Source of the DNA: Nocardioides alkalitolerans
Lineage (GTDB): Bacteria > Actinomycetota > Actinomycetes > Propionibacteriales > Nocardioidaceae
DNA length: 64,000 nt
NCBI GenBank assembly: GCA_038184435.1
Contig: CP116227.1
Span: 1,827,501 to 1,891,500 of the forward strand
Direction: 5' to 3'
In this document: one piece after another, positions 56,448 to 64,000 of the stretch
Layout of the letters: every line of letters starts with the position of its first letter
Numbering within the stretch: position 1 is the first letter of the stretch
The notes under the pieces: generated by a model
Seen by the model: only the letters and a program-made list of their open reading frames with translations
Databases searched by the model: none
What the model was told of the DNA's origin: nothing
Translations under genes and position numbers: made by a program

Positions 56448-57767
56448 TCAGCGCGCCGTGAAGCGCGTGACGTTGGACTGGCGCTGGTTCTGCACCCAGT
56501 CGAAGCCGCCGCCCATGACGACCTGCGACCCGTCGCTCGCCAGCGTGCGGGACAGCAGCAGGGAGTCCTGGTTGGCCGTCGTGCCGGCCGTCGTCACCTG
56601 GAACCCACTGCGGACCCGGCCCGTGCTGCGGTCGAGCACGTGCATGGCGACGTAGCGCGTCGGGCTCGTCTCGCCGAAACCGCCGGCGGCGCTGCAGTCG
56701 TGGGCGTGGGACGCGACGTACACGTCGCTGCCCTGCACGAGCACGTCGAACGTGTCGCCGTAGCAGCGTGCGAACCACCGCACCTGCCCGGTCGACACGG
56801 TGATGGCCTGCACGCCCTCCTTGCGGGCCGTCGAACCGGAGCGGTCGTCGCGGCCACCCATGTAGAGCACCCCGTCGGCCACCTCGAGCGTCGTCGCCCA
56901 GTTGGTGGGGGCCAGCAGGTAGCTGCGGCCGAAGCCGCTGGCGTTGGCGCCCGTGGTGCCGTTGACGGCCGCGACGCCCTGGTAGGCCACGCCGTTCATC
57001 TGCTGGAAGGTGCCGCCGACGAACACCTTGGCGCCGTCGCCGGACACGGCGAGAGCGGTGGGACGCAGGCCCTCGCCGGGCACCGCGACGCTCATCTTCG
57101 GCTGCCACGACGTCAGGCCGCCACTGGTCAGGTCGAACGCGGCGAGGCGGTCGCGCGCGCTCCAGTTGGCGGCGCTGAAGATGCCGCCGACGTAGAGCGT
57201 CCTGCCGTCGGGCGATACGTCGAGCGCACGGACGCTGCCGTTGACGCCGTTCCAGCCCACCTGGCCGAGGAAGCGCCCCGTCGCGGTGTCGAACGCGGCG
57301 AGGTGCTCCGCCTTCTGGCCGTTGACCTCGTTGAAGTCACCGCCGACGTAGAGCGTCGCCTTGTCGGGCGACAACGCCATCGCGTGCACCGTGCCCGGGG
57401 AGCCGTCCCACGTGTTGCGCAGCACCGGCGCGAAGCCGGCGATCCGCTGCCCCGTCGAGGCGTCCATCGCCGCCAGGTGCGCCTGCCCGGACTCGTTCGT
57501 GCCCGCCGCGGCGCCCGAGGGCCGCGTGGACGTGAAGGCCCCGCCCACGTAGATGCGGCCACCCGCGATCTCCGAGGCCCACACGGGGCCGTTCGTCTGC
57601 TCCATCGGCGCCGGGGTCGTCGACACCAGCGCCTGGGCCGGGGGGGTCACCAGCTGCAGGCCCAGCGCCACGCACAGCGCGGCCAGAGCAGCCCACCCGC
57701 GTGTCGCCATCCGTGTCGTCATCCGTGTCGTCATCCGTGTCGTCGTCCGTCTCGTCATCGTGCTCAC
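56448..57767 (-). CDS. Secreted beta-propeller protein of the polysaccharide cluster
   Basis: A 439-residue exported protein: an odd N-terminus of MTTR repeats, a signal helix (WAALAALCVALGLQLVTPPAQA) and then repeated blades of the YVGGxF type (GGRIYVGGAFTSTRPSG, ATLYVGGDFNEVNGQ, RTLYVGGIFSAAN, KVFVGGTFQQMNG, LYMGGRDDRSG). It is a seven-bladed-type propeller, possibly binding or modifying the secreted polymer. GTG 57767 overlaps the sulfotransferase stop by 4 bp. Confidence 0.82.
   Translation of the reverse strand: MSTMTRRTTTRMTTRMTTRMATRGWAALAALCVALGLQLVTPPAQALVSTTPAPMEQTNGPVWASEIAGGRIYVGGAFTSTRPSGAAAGTNESGQAHLAAMDASTGQRIAGFAPVLRNTWDGSPGTVHAMALSPDKATLYVGGDFNEVNGQKAEHLAAFDTATGRFLGQVGWNGVNGSVRALDVSPDGRTLYVGGIFSAANWSARDRLAAFDLTSGGLTSWQPKMSVAVPGEGLRPTALAVSGDGAKVFVGGTFQQMNGVAYQGVAAVNGTTGANASGFGRSYLLAPTNWATTLEVADGVLYMGGRDDRSGSTARKEGVQAITVSTGQVRWFARCYGDTFDVLVQGSDVYVASHAHDCSAAGGFGETSPTRYVAMHVLDRSTGRVRSGFQVTTAGTTANQDSLLLSRTLASDGSQVVMGGGFDWVQNQRQSNVTRFTAR
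57701..57760. repeat. 12-bp tandem repeat, five units, at the propeller gene start
   Basis: Units of GTGTCGTCATCC (two perfect, three with one to three changes). They encode MTTR-type tetrapeptides in the positively charged part of the signal peptide; unit number could vary without frameshift. Confidence 0.88.
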
Positions 57768-58669
57768 CACCAGATCTCCGTCCCCAGCAGTCGTGCCAGG
57801 TCCTTGTTGTGCGGCTCGTAGTGAGCCCTCAGCTCCTCGGCGACGTCGTCGTCGAGGTCGACCCCGGGCGCACGGTTGCGCCTGGTCGACGAGGGTCCGG
57901 CCGCCACCGGGTCCATCCCGGCGAAGTCGGTGACCCGGCGGAGCGTGCCCGTCGGGTCGGCGTAGAGGTCCTCGCTGCGCAGCACGAGCACGCGGCCCTC
58001 GCCGTACGCGGCCATCCAGGCCGCGACGGGGCCGGCGTACTCGCCGCGGGCGCGGTAGGCGTACCAGTCCCAGGCCCGGGCGTAGTACGCCGGACGCTCG
58101 CGCAACCGGTCCAGCTCACCCGCCGTGCGCCCCGGCTCGGCGGCCAGGGCCTCGCGGAAGCCCAGCCCCTCGACGCCGGCCTTGACCCGCTCGCGGTAGT
58201 GCGAGTGCGCCCGGGCGACGGGGTCGCGCAGGAGCACGACGACGCGGGCGTCGGGCAGCACGGCGCGCGCCCGGCCCGCGGCCCGGGGGTCGTGGAGGAG
58301 CAACGGGTCGGCCTCCACGGTGAACGCCGCACCGGCGCGGGCGGCATGCCGGCGCCGGGTCTGCTGCGTGGGGAAGTGTCCCCGGTACCAGCTCTCCGGT
58401 CGGCCCGAGTGCCGCGTGAACCAGTGCGGGCTCTTGATGTGCTGCGCCGCGGGCACGAGCGGGAGCACCTGCGGGTGCGCGAGGAGCGACGACCAGAGGA
58501 AGGTGGTGCCGCTGCGCTTCGCGCCCACGACGAGCAGGTCCGCCCCGGGACGCAGGGGCGCGGTCGCCTGGCCGGCAAGACGCACGAGGCCCGCCACGCC
58601 GGCCTTCGCCGGCTCGGGCACCAGGTCCTTCGCGCGGCGGACGAGTCGGGTGTCGTCGAGACTGCTCAT
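57764..58669 (-). CDS. Sulfotransferase family protein
   Basis: A 301-residue PAPS-dependent sulfotransferase. The 5'-phosphosulfate loop is VVGAKRSGTTFLWSSLLAHP, and the 3'-phosphate loop is VVVLLRDPVARAHSHYRERVK. The C-terminal LRSEDLYADPTGTLRRVTDFAGM is typical. It probably sulfates the cluster's polysaccharide, or a lipid. The ATG overlaps the flippase stop by 4 bp. Confidence 0.87.
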   Translation of the reverse strand: MSSLDDTRLVRRAKDLVPEPAKAGVAGLVRLAGQATAPLRPGADLLVVGAKRSGTTFLWSSLLAHPQVLPLVPAAQHIKSPHWFTRHSGRPESWYRGHFPTQQTRRRHAARAGAAFTVEADPLLLHDPRAAGRARAVLPDARVVVLLRDPVARAHSHYRERVKAGVEGLGFREALAAEPGRTAGELDRLRERPAYYARAWDWYAYRARGEYAGPVAAWMAAYGEGRVLVLRSEDLYADPTGTLRRVTDFAGMDPVAAGPSSTRRNRAPGVDLDDDVAEELRAHYEPHNKDLARLLGTEIWW

Positions 58670-60246
58670 CGGTTTCTCCGGTTCGGACGGGGTCGGCGGA
58701 TCAGGGTGCGGACGTCGGGGAGGTCGAGCGGTCGGCGCAGGAGGTGCAGCAGCACCGCGTAGACGGCGAGCCCGCCCACCACGTGGAGCCCGAGCATCGC
58801 CACGGTGGGCGCGGCCAGGAGGTGGAGCGCCAGCCCGGGCGCGCCGAAGGCCACCAGGGCCGCTGCACCGGCGAGGGCGACATCGCGGACGGGCAGGCGC
58901 AGGCCCAGCCGACGGCCCCGGACCAGGCAGAGCGCGGAGTCGAGGGTCAGGCAGCTCGCCCAGGCGATCGCCGCCCCCATCAGTCCCAGCCACGGCACGA
59001 GGGCGAGGTTGAGCGTGATGTTGAGAGCGAGGGCGACCGCCGTGTTCCCGGCGGTGACGACGCTGCGACCGGCCATGAGGAGGGCGGCGTTGACGTTGCC
59101 CATCGCGACGTAGGCCAGCATCCCCAGCGCCATCAGGGTCAGCGCCGGAGCCGCCTCCGCGAACTCCGGGCCCACCAGCCCGAGCACGAGCGGCGACCAC
59201 GTCGCGAGGCCCAGGAACAGCGGCCAGGAGACGAGCACCAGCCACACCGCCGTCACGCGGTAGACCTCGTCGTACCCCTCCCGGTCGCCCCGCGCCCACG
59301 CCGCCGCCATGGCCGGCGCGCTCTGCAGGCGCAGGGCCTCCATCGCCATCGTGCCGGTGGTGACGAACCGGCTCGCGGCCGCCCACGCGCCCGCGGCCGC
59401 CGGCCCGAGCAGCACGCCCACGATGATGACGTCGGCCCACACGATGGCCAGCTCGAGGCACGACGCGACGCCCCGCGGCAGGTTGAAGCCCCAGAGCTCG
59501 CGCAGCTCGGCGCGCACCGGGACCTCGGCGTCCGCGGGGGCCGTCTCCCCCGCCGTACGGCGCGCCCGCGCCAGGCCGCGCACCAGGAGGGTCGTCGCGA
59601 CGACGTCGAGGAGCACCAGGGGCAGGGCGTAGCTGAGCAGCAGCCACTCGACCGGCGCGTCGAGCAGCCACAGGAGCGCGACGCCCAGCAGGCGGGTGAC
59701 GGGGAGCGCCACCTGGTAGAGCCACACGAAGGGCAGCACCGACCCGAGCGCCCGGGTGCCGTTCAGCGCGGCCTGGCCGACCGCCGAGACGACGAGCGTC
59801 CCGACGAGCACCCAGAGGAAGGCCGCGACCGCCGGCCGGTCGTCGGCGGGGAAGGTGGCCACGACGTGCTCGACCGAGACGCCGAGCGCCAGCGCCACGA
59901 CCAGGCTCCACAGGAGCACCGGGGTGAGCGTCCAGCGCATCGCGGAGAACGCGCGGACGTGGTGCCCCACCGCACGGTGGCCGGAGACGGACCGCACGAT
60001 GCCGGTGTCGCTGCCCGCGAGGGCGACGCCGTTGAGGATCATGAACACCGCGACGGCCTGGTAGTAGAGACCCGCGACGTGGGCACCGAAGAGCCGCCCG
60101 ACCAGCACCGTCAGCGCGAACCCGCCCGCCGCGGCGAACACGGCACCCACGAGGGAGACCGCGCCGCTGCGCGCGAGGTCGCGACGCCCGCCGGCCGCGA
60201 CGGGCGCGACCGGCTGGGCACCGGAGAGGACGGACGGGGCGGACAT
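58666..60246 (-). CDS. Polysaccharide flippase (Wzx/MATE-like)
   Basis: A 526-residue membrane protein with about 12-14 helices. The first helices (RSGAVSLVGAVFAAAGGFALTVLVGRLFGAHVAGLYYQAVAVFMILNGVALAG) match the polysaccharide-synthase/MOP family that flips lipid-linked oligosaccharide. ATG 60246 lies 5 bp after the glycosyltransferase gene stop. The sulfotransferase follows with a 4-bp overlap. Confidence 0.87.
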   Translation of the reverse strand: MSAPSVLSGAQPVAPVAAGGRRDLARSGAVSLVGAVFAAAGGFALTVLVGRLFGAHVAGLYYQAVAVFMILNGVALAGSDTGIVRSVSGHRAVGHHVRAFSAMRWTLTPVLLWSLVVALALGVSVEHVVATFPADDRPAVAAFLWVLVGTLVVSAVGQAALNGTRALGSVLPFVWLYQVALPVTRLLGVALLWLLDAPVEWLLLSYALPLVLLDVVATTLLVRGLARARRTAGETAPADAEVPVRAELRELWGFNLPRGVASCLELAIVWADVIIVGVLLGPAAAGAWAAASRFVTTGTMAMEALRLQSAPAMAAAWARGDREGYDEVYRVTAVWLVLVSWPLFLGLATWSPLVLGLVGPEFAEAAPALTLMALGMLAYVAMGNVNAALLMAGRSVVTAGNTAVALALNITLNLALVPWLGLMGAAIAWASCLTLDSALCLVRGRRLGLRLPVRDVALAGAAALVAFGAPGLALHLLAAPTVAMLGLHVVGGLAVYAVLLHLLRRPLDLPDVRTLIRRPRPNRRNR

Positions 60247-60250
60247 CGGC

Positions 60251-61225
60251 TCAGATGCCCCGTCCGCGGGCGTGGAGGGCGTCCTGGATGCGGTCCGGCG
60301 TGACGCCGGCCAGCACGAGGGCGGTCAGCGCGAGCCGGGGCTCACGACGGTTGTCGCTCCAGGCGCGGCGCATCCACGTGCGTGCCTCGGCACGCTCGCC
60401 CGCTGCGGCGTGCGCAAACGCGATCTGGCCGCTGATCCGCGCGCGGCCCCGAGGGGACGCGGCGAACTCGGGGAACGCCCCGAGCAGGGTCGACAGCGCC
60501 GCGGAGACGGTGCGCCAGCGGCTGAAGAAGTGGGAGCCCCCGTTCCAGTGGACGTCGGCGACGACGTCGTCCACCAGCCCCAGCGAGCCGCACCGCGCGA
60601 GCCGCAGCAGCAGCTCGTAGTCCTCGGCGTAGCCACCCGGGATGTCCTCGTTCCAGCCACCGACGACCCGCAGCGGCCGCGTGCGGTAGAGCAGGGCCGA
60701 GGGGTGCAGCTCCATCACGCGGGAGTCGAGCAGGTCCTGGAGGTGCACGCGGTGCCGCGGCGCGCGTCGCACCGTGTGGACGTCGCCGCGCACGATGCGC
60801 ACGCTGCCGCCCACGGCGAGCAGGGCCGGGTCGGCGTCCAGCGCCCGCACCTGGCAGTCGAGGCGGCCCGGCAGCCAGGCGTCGTCGTCGTCGCACGTCG
60901 CCAGCAGCTCGTGCTCGGCGAGGGCGAGCGCCGTGTTCCGCGCGCCCGCGACCCCTTGCCGACGGTCGTTCACCACGACCCGCAGCGTCTGGCGCGACGG
61001 GTCCAGCGGAGCGGGCAGGTCGAGGTCGGCCGGCGCCCGCGCGTCGTCGATGACGACGACGACGTCGATGCGTCCGCGGTAGGTCTGCGCCCAGATCGCG
61101 TCGACCGCCCGCCGCAGCGTCGCCGTGCGGCCCCGCGTCGCGATGGCGACCGAGACCGGCGGGAGCGGGCGCTCGGAGCGCGCCCCCGCCGGGCGGACGG
61201 ACGTGGTCGTGGTGGCCTCAGGCAT
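60251..61225 (-). CDS. Glycosyltransferase family 2
   Basis: A 324-residue GT-A enzyme: SVAIATRGRTATLRRAVDAIWAQTY, GVAGARNTALALAEHELLATCDDDDAWLPG (DxD metal site), GGWNEDIPGGYAEDYELLLRLARCG (acceptor/catalytic ED). It transfers a sugar onto the growing repeat unit. The last 70 residues are an extra helical repeat-like segment. ATG 61225 overlaps the co-polymerase stop by 8 bp. Confidence 0.9.
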   Translation of the reverse strand: MPEATTTTSVRPAGARSERPLPPVSVAIATRGRTATLRRAVDAIWAQTYRGRIDVVVVIDDARAPADLDLPAPLDPSRQTLRVVVNDRRQGVAGARNTALALAEHELLATCDDDDAWLPGRLDCQVRALDADPALLAVGGSVRIVRGDVHTVRRAPRHRVHLQDLLDSRVMELHPSALLYRTRPLRVVGGWNEDIPGGYAEDYELLLRLARCGSLGLVDDVVADVHWNGGSHFFSRWRTVSAALSTLLGAFPEFAASPRGRARISGQIAFAHAAAGERAEARTWMRRAWSDNRREPRLALTALVLAGVTPDRIQDALHARGRGI

Positions 61226-62561
61226 CGGTCGCCACCCGCACCAGTCCGAGCACCTCGACATCGACCGCAGCCAGGTGGAGGCGTGCCACCCGGAGGGCGT
61301 CGTTGGACCAGCTGGTCGAGCCGACGAGCACGACGACCGCGTCGCAGGCCTCGAAGTCCACCCGCCAGGAGGGACGGCCGAGGTCGATGGTCTCGACCTG
61401 CAACCGGTTCTCGGCGCCCACGACCCGCAGGCCGCGCCGCACGACCTCGGCCGCGTCCTCCGGGAGGTCGGGCGTCACGTAGACACCGAGGCGGAACTCC
61501 TCCCCCGGGTCCTCGGCCTCCCGCTCGAGCAGCCACGGCGCGATGGCCACGCCGACGGCGACGACGTCGCTGCCGTCGCTGCGGGTGTCGCGCACCTCGG
61601 CCAGCACGGGCAGACCGGTGTCGTCGAGCGGCTCACCGCCGTTGCTGCCCCGCTCGCGGAAGAAGGTCGCCAGGCCGCCCGTCGGACGGCGGGTCGCCGA
61701 CGTGCCGTCCCGCTCCTCGCGGGGACGGTCGTGGCGGTTGCGGGGGGCGTCCGACGTCGGCTTCGCCGGGAGCGGCGGGGCCGTCGCGACGGCTGCCGCC
61801 GCCGGCACCGCCGCGGCGGGGGCGGTGCGGCGCGGGTTGCGCACCTGGGCCAGGTACGCCGAGGCGACGCCGACCAGCAGGCCGCCGGCACCGCCGGCGA
61901 GCACGTGGGCGGCGGCGGGCAGCGACGACTTCTCCGCCGTGCCGGCGGCCTCGCTGGCCACGCTGCCCGGGTCGACCACCGTCTCCTCGAGCCGCATGCG
62001 CTCCAGCACGAGCTGCTGGCCGCGGTTGCCGTCCGGGTCCGTCTGCTCCTGGAGGCCGGCCAGGCGCGCGTCGTGGGCGCGCCAGCGCTCGACGGCCTGC
62101 GCCTCGGCCTCCTCCAGGTAGACCTCGGCCGCCGCCTCGGCCCGCGACTCGGCGCGGTCGGCCGAGTCGTCGGTCCAGGTGAAGACCAGGTAGTTGCTGC
62201 TCTCCTCGACCGTGACGGACAGCCGCTCCGCGACGTCGTCGAGGTCGACCCCGTCGCCGATGCGCTCGGCGACGGCGCGACGGACCGGGTCCGTGCGCGT
62301 CAGCGCGACCTGGTCGTCGGCCCAGAGGGTGTTGGTCGTGAAGTCGCCCACGGCCACGAGGCCGCCGCCGACGCGGACCGTGGCCTGCGCGTGGTACGCC
62401 GGCGCGGAGGTCGCGGCCACGGCGACGCCGAGCAGCAGGCCGACGGCGAGGCCGACGACCACGTGGGTCCAGCGCCTGCGGACGGCGCCGGCCAGGCTCG
62501 GTGGACGACGCAGCTCGGAGCCGGGTCGCGTCTCCGAGGCGAGCTCGGTGTCGTCATGCAT
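61218..62561 (-). CDS. Polysaccharide co-polymerase (Wzz/chain-length-type)
   Basis: A 447-residue inner-membrane protein: first helix HVVVGLAVGLLLGVAVAATSA, periplasmic-type region with ATVRVGGGLVAVGDFTTNTLWADDQVALTRTDPVRRAVAE and a coiled coil (AESRAEAAAEVYLEEAEAQAVERWRAHDARLAGLQEQ), second helix AAAHVLAGGAGGLLVGVASAYL, then a 200-residue cytoplasmic domain. The tail has a Rossmann-like look but no Walker A, so it is not an active BY-kinase. It controls polymer length. Confidence 0.82.
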   Translation of the reverse strand: MHDDTELASETRPGSELRRPPSLAGAVRRRWTHVVVGLAVGLLLGVAVAATSAPAYHAQATVRVGGGLVAVGDFTTNTLWADDQVALTRTDPVRRAVAERIGDGVDLDDVAERLSVTVEESSNYLVFTWTDDSADRAESRAEAAAEVYLEEAEAQAVERWRAHDARLAGLQEQTDPDGNRGQQLVLERMRLEETVVDPGSVASEAAGTAEKSSLPAAAHVLAGGAGGLLVGVASAYLAQVRNPRRTAPAAAVPAAAAVATAPPLPAKPTSDAPRNRHDRPREERDGTSATRRPTGGLATFFRERGSNGGEPLDDTGLPVLAEVRDTRSDGSDVVAVGVAIAPWLLEREAEDPGEEFRLGVYVTPDLPEDAAEVVRRGLRVVGAENRLQVETIDLGRPSWRVDFEACDAVVVLVGSTSWSNDALRVARLHLAAVDVEVLGLVRVATDA

Positions 62562-63831
62562 GGGTGATCACCTTTCTGGTGTGCGAGTGGTCGAGAGCGC
62601 GACGCCGGTGCACGCCGGCGACGGCGAGAGCGAGGAGGGTGACAGCCAGCGGCACGGGCAGCACCTCGTAGAACGCGATCTGCACGAGGAGCGCGGCACC
62701 GGTGGCGTGGAGCCACACGTCGGGTTCGCGGCCGGAGACCGGTCGGGCGTGCCACCAGATGAGCAGCACGGCACCGACGAACAGCGCGAGACCGGCGATG
62801 CCCTGCGAGACCAGGATGGTCCAGAGCTGACCGTGCGTCCCGATGGAGACGTCGTTGCTGTCGGCGAGGCCCGCCGACGACTGCGGTGCGCCCCAGCCGA
62901 AGAGGGGCGAGCGGAGCGCCAGCGACCACGACGCCTCGTAGAGGGTCGCGCGCGTGCTCGTGTTGCCGTACTCGAACCGTGCCGTGATGACGCGCCGCAC
63001 GGGCTCGACGGCGAGCACCGTGCCGACGATCCCGACGACGCCGACCACGACCGCGGCCAGGGCCCGGAAGTCGCCCGCCGCGGCGCGGCGGGCCACCACG
63101 TAGGACACCGCCACCCCGATCGTGATCCAGCACCCGCGGTTGAGCGAGACGAGGATCGGCGGGACGGACGCCAGCACGAGACCGCCGAGGAGGAGCCGCT
63201 CGGCACGTCCGCGGGCCGTGACCAGCGCGTGGACGGCGACGGGGAAGCCGATGCCGACGGCGGCGCCCCAGTCGTTGGTGTAGGCGAACAGGGGGCTCGG
63301 TCGGGGCGAGCCGTAGAGCCCGTCGTACTCCGAGAACTCCGGGTGGGTCAGCGCCGTGACGAAGGGGTCCGAGAGCCCGGCCACGCGGAGCACGGCCTCG
63401 AACGGGCTCGTGAACTCGAGGTTGTTGACGAGGATGCCCGGATAGGCCAGCAGCACGGCGGCACCCCACAGGGCCACCACCCACCGCACCACCGTGCGGC
63501 CGGGCAGGCCCCGGTCCACCGCGTTCCACACCGCGACCGCGATGACGACGACGGCCGTGTAGAGCACGAGACGGAACCCGTAGGCCGCGAGGTAGCGCGG
63601 ACCCGAGAGCATCACCGCCGAGATGCCGACCCAGCCGAGGAAGAGCAGGAGCGCGACGTACCCGGGCGGCAGCACCAGGACGCGGCGGTTGAGCAACAGC
63701 CACATCCCGACGGGCAGCGCGACCAGCGCCCACGCGGGCACCTGCACCCCCAGCGCCCACCACAGCGGGTAGAGCAGGAAGAGCGCGGCGACCGGGCGCA
63801 GGGCGCGGCGCAGCTCGGCGGTGTCGTTCAC
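62554..63831 (-). CDS. O-antigen polymerase/ligase-like membrane protein
   Basis: A 425-residue protein with about 10-12 helices and a large loop after the middle (TSPFEAVLRVAGLSDPFVTALTHPEFSEYDGLYGSPRPSPLF). The later motif SLALRSPLFGWGAPQSSAGLADSNDVSIGTHGQLWTILVSQGIAGLALFV is the Wzy/WaaL signature region. It polymerises or ligates the repeat units. GTG 63831 overlaps the next upstream gene stop by 4 bp; its own stop overlaps the co-polymerase by 8 bp. Confidence 0.88.
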   Translation of the reverse strand: MNDTAELRRALRPVAALFLLYPLWWALGVQVPAWALVALPVGMWLLLNRRVLVLPPGYVALLLFLGWVGISAVMLSGPRYLAAYGFRLVLYTAVVVIAVAVWNAVDRGLPGRTVVRWVVALWGAAVLLAYPGILVNNLEFTSPFEAVLRVAGLSDPFVTALTHPEFSEYDGLYGSPRPSPLFAYTNDWGAAVGIGFPVAVHALVTARGRAERLLLGGLVLASVPPILVSLNRGCWITIGVAVSYVVARRAAAGDFRALAAVVVGVVGIVGTVLAVEPVRRVITARFEYGNTSTRATLYEASWSLALRSPLFGWGAPQSSAGLADSNDVSIGTHGQLWTILVSQGIAGLALFVGAVLLIWWHARPVSGREPDVWLHATGAALLVQIAFYEVLPVPLAVTLLALAVAGVHRRRALDHSHTRKVITHA

Positions 63832-64000
63832 GGGCGCGCCTTCCCCCCGGTCGTCACGACCTCGGCCGGAGCCGCGGAGGTGGAGCCGTCGACCCGGCGG
63901 GCGGGGACGCCCGCGTAGGTGCCGCCGGAGGACAGGCGACCCCGCACGACCGCACCCGCGGCGACGACGGCACCGCGCTCGACGACGGCACCGGGCAGCA
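63828..64000 (-). CDS. Hexapeptide-repeat acyltransferase, C-terminal fragment
   Basis: The gene runs off the end of the window; 57 codons are present on the minus strand. The visible part, LPGAVVERGAVVAAGAVVRG then GGTYAGVPARRV, is the end of a left-handed beta-helix acetyltransferase with hexapeptide repeats, followed by a short tail. It probably O- or N-acetylates a sugar of the exopolysaccharide. Its stop overlaps the polymerase GTG by 4 bp. Confidence 0.8.
   Translation of the reverse strand, partial: LPGAVVERGAVVAAGAVVRGRLSSGGTYAGVPARRVDGSTSAAPAEVVTTGGKARP

Overview
The window is a gene-dense chromosomal segment of a very GC-rich Gram-positive actinobacterium. GTG starts are common, coding strands are strongly GC-biased, and neighbouring genes often overlap by 4 or 8 bp. 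Gene orders such as infA-rpmJ-rpsM-rpsK-rpsD-rpoA-rplQ, eno-ftsB-DUF501-ppx and mazG near mfd are typical of actinobacteria. The overall flavour suggests Nocardioides or a relative, but that is inferred from gene content and not from a marker search. I see no insertion sequences, prophage or CRISPR array.

Layout. 0-6.4 kb: malonyl-CoA-synthetase-like ligase, secreted SLT-domain protein, PhoH ATPase, cis-prenyltransferase, hemolysin-III membrane protein and one unknown. 6.5-11 kb: a catabolic cassette (alpha/beta hydrolase, Baeyer-Villiger monooxygenase, EthD protein), then a FUSC transporter and a thioesterase. 11-14 kb: a LysR regulator coupled to a non-secreted beta-lactamase-fold protein that lacks the deacylation Glu, divergent from a complete secreted class A beta-lactamase. 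14-17 kb: RsmC-like methyltransferase, truA, PfkB kinase and a small GntR regulator. 17-21.3 kb: the infA to rplQ ribosomal/RNA polymerase operon, including a 37-codon rpmJ. 21.4-25.7 kb: a flavin oxidoreductase, then a partner-switching set (STAS, HATPase, GAF-SpoIIE phosphatase) followed by a B12-binding protein with the photoreceptor motif W-x9-EH. 25.7-30.4 kb: a tRNA with anticodon UAA, def, ACT protein, ppx, DUF501, ftsB, eno. 30.7-38.9 kb: a large secreted esterase-like phytase-family protein with Ig repeats, mazG, an SRPBCC-like protein, a propeller lipoprotein and two small envelope proteins. 39-42.5 kb: mfd. 42.8-54 kb: an enlarged pst phosphate-uptake operon. 54.2-64 kb: a phosphatase and the 3' part of an exopolysaccharide cluster (phosphotransferase, propeller protein, sulfotransferase, flippase, glycosyltransferase, co-polymerase, polymerase/ligase, truncated acyltransferase).

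Three things stand out. (1) The pst operon, transcribed pstC-pstA-pstS-X-sortase-like-pstS2-pstB-SLT, has a PstS anchored by a C-terminal membrane helix, a second large membrane-anchored binding-protein-like subunit, an Ig-tailed PstS, and a sortase-fold protein in which catalytic His and Cys positions read Arg and Ala. (2) The B12 protein beside the SpoIIE/STAS/HATPase genes suggests a light- or cobalamin-responsive partner switch. (3) Intergenic DNA carries several families of long palindromes; one has four copies with identical 24-nt spacing. A TANNNT hexamer 6-8 nt before the start codon recurs at eleven genes, pointing to widespread leaderless transcripts and helping to fix several starts.
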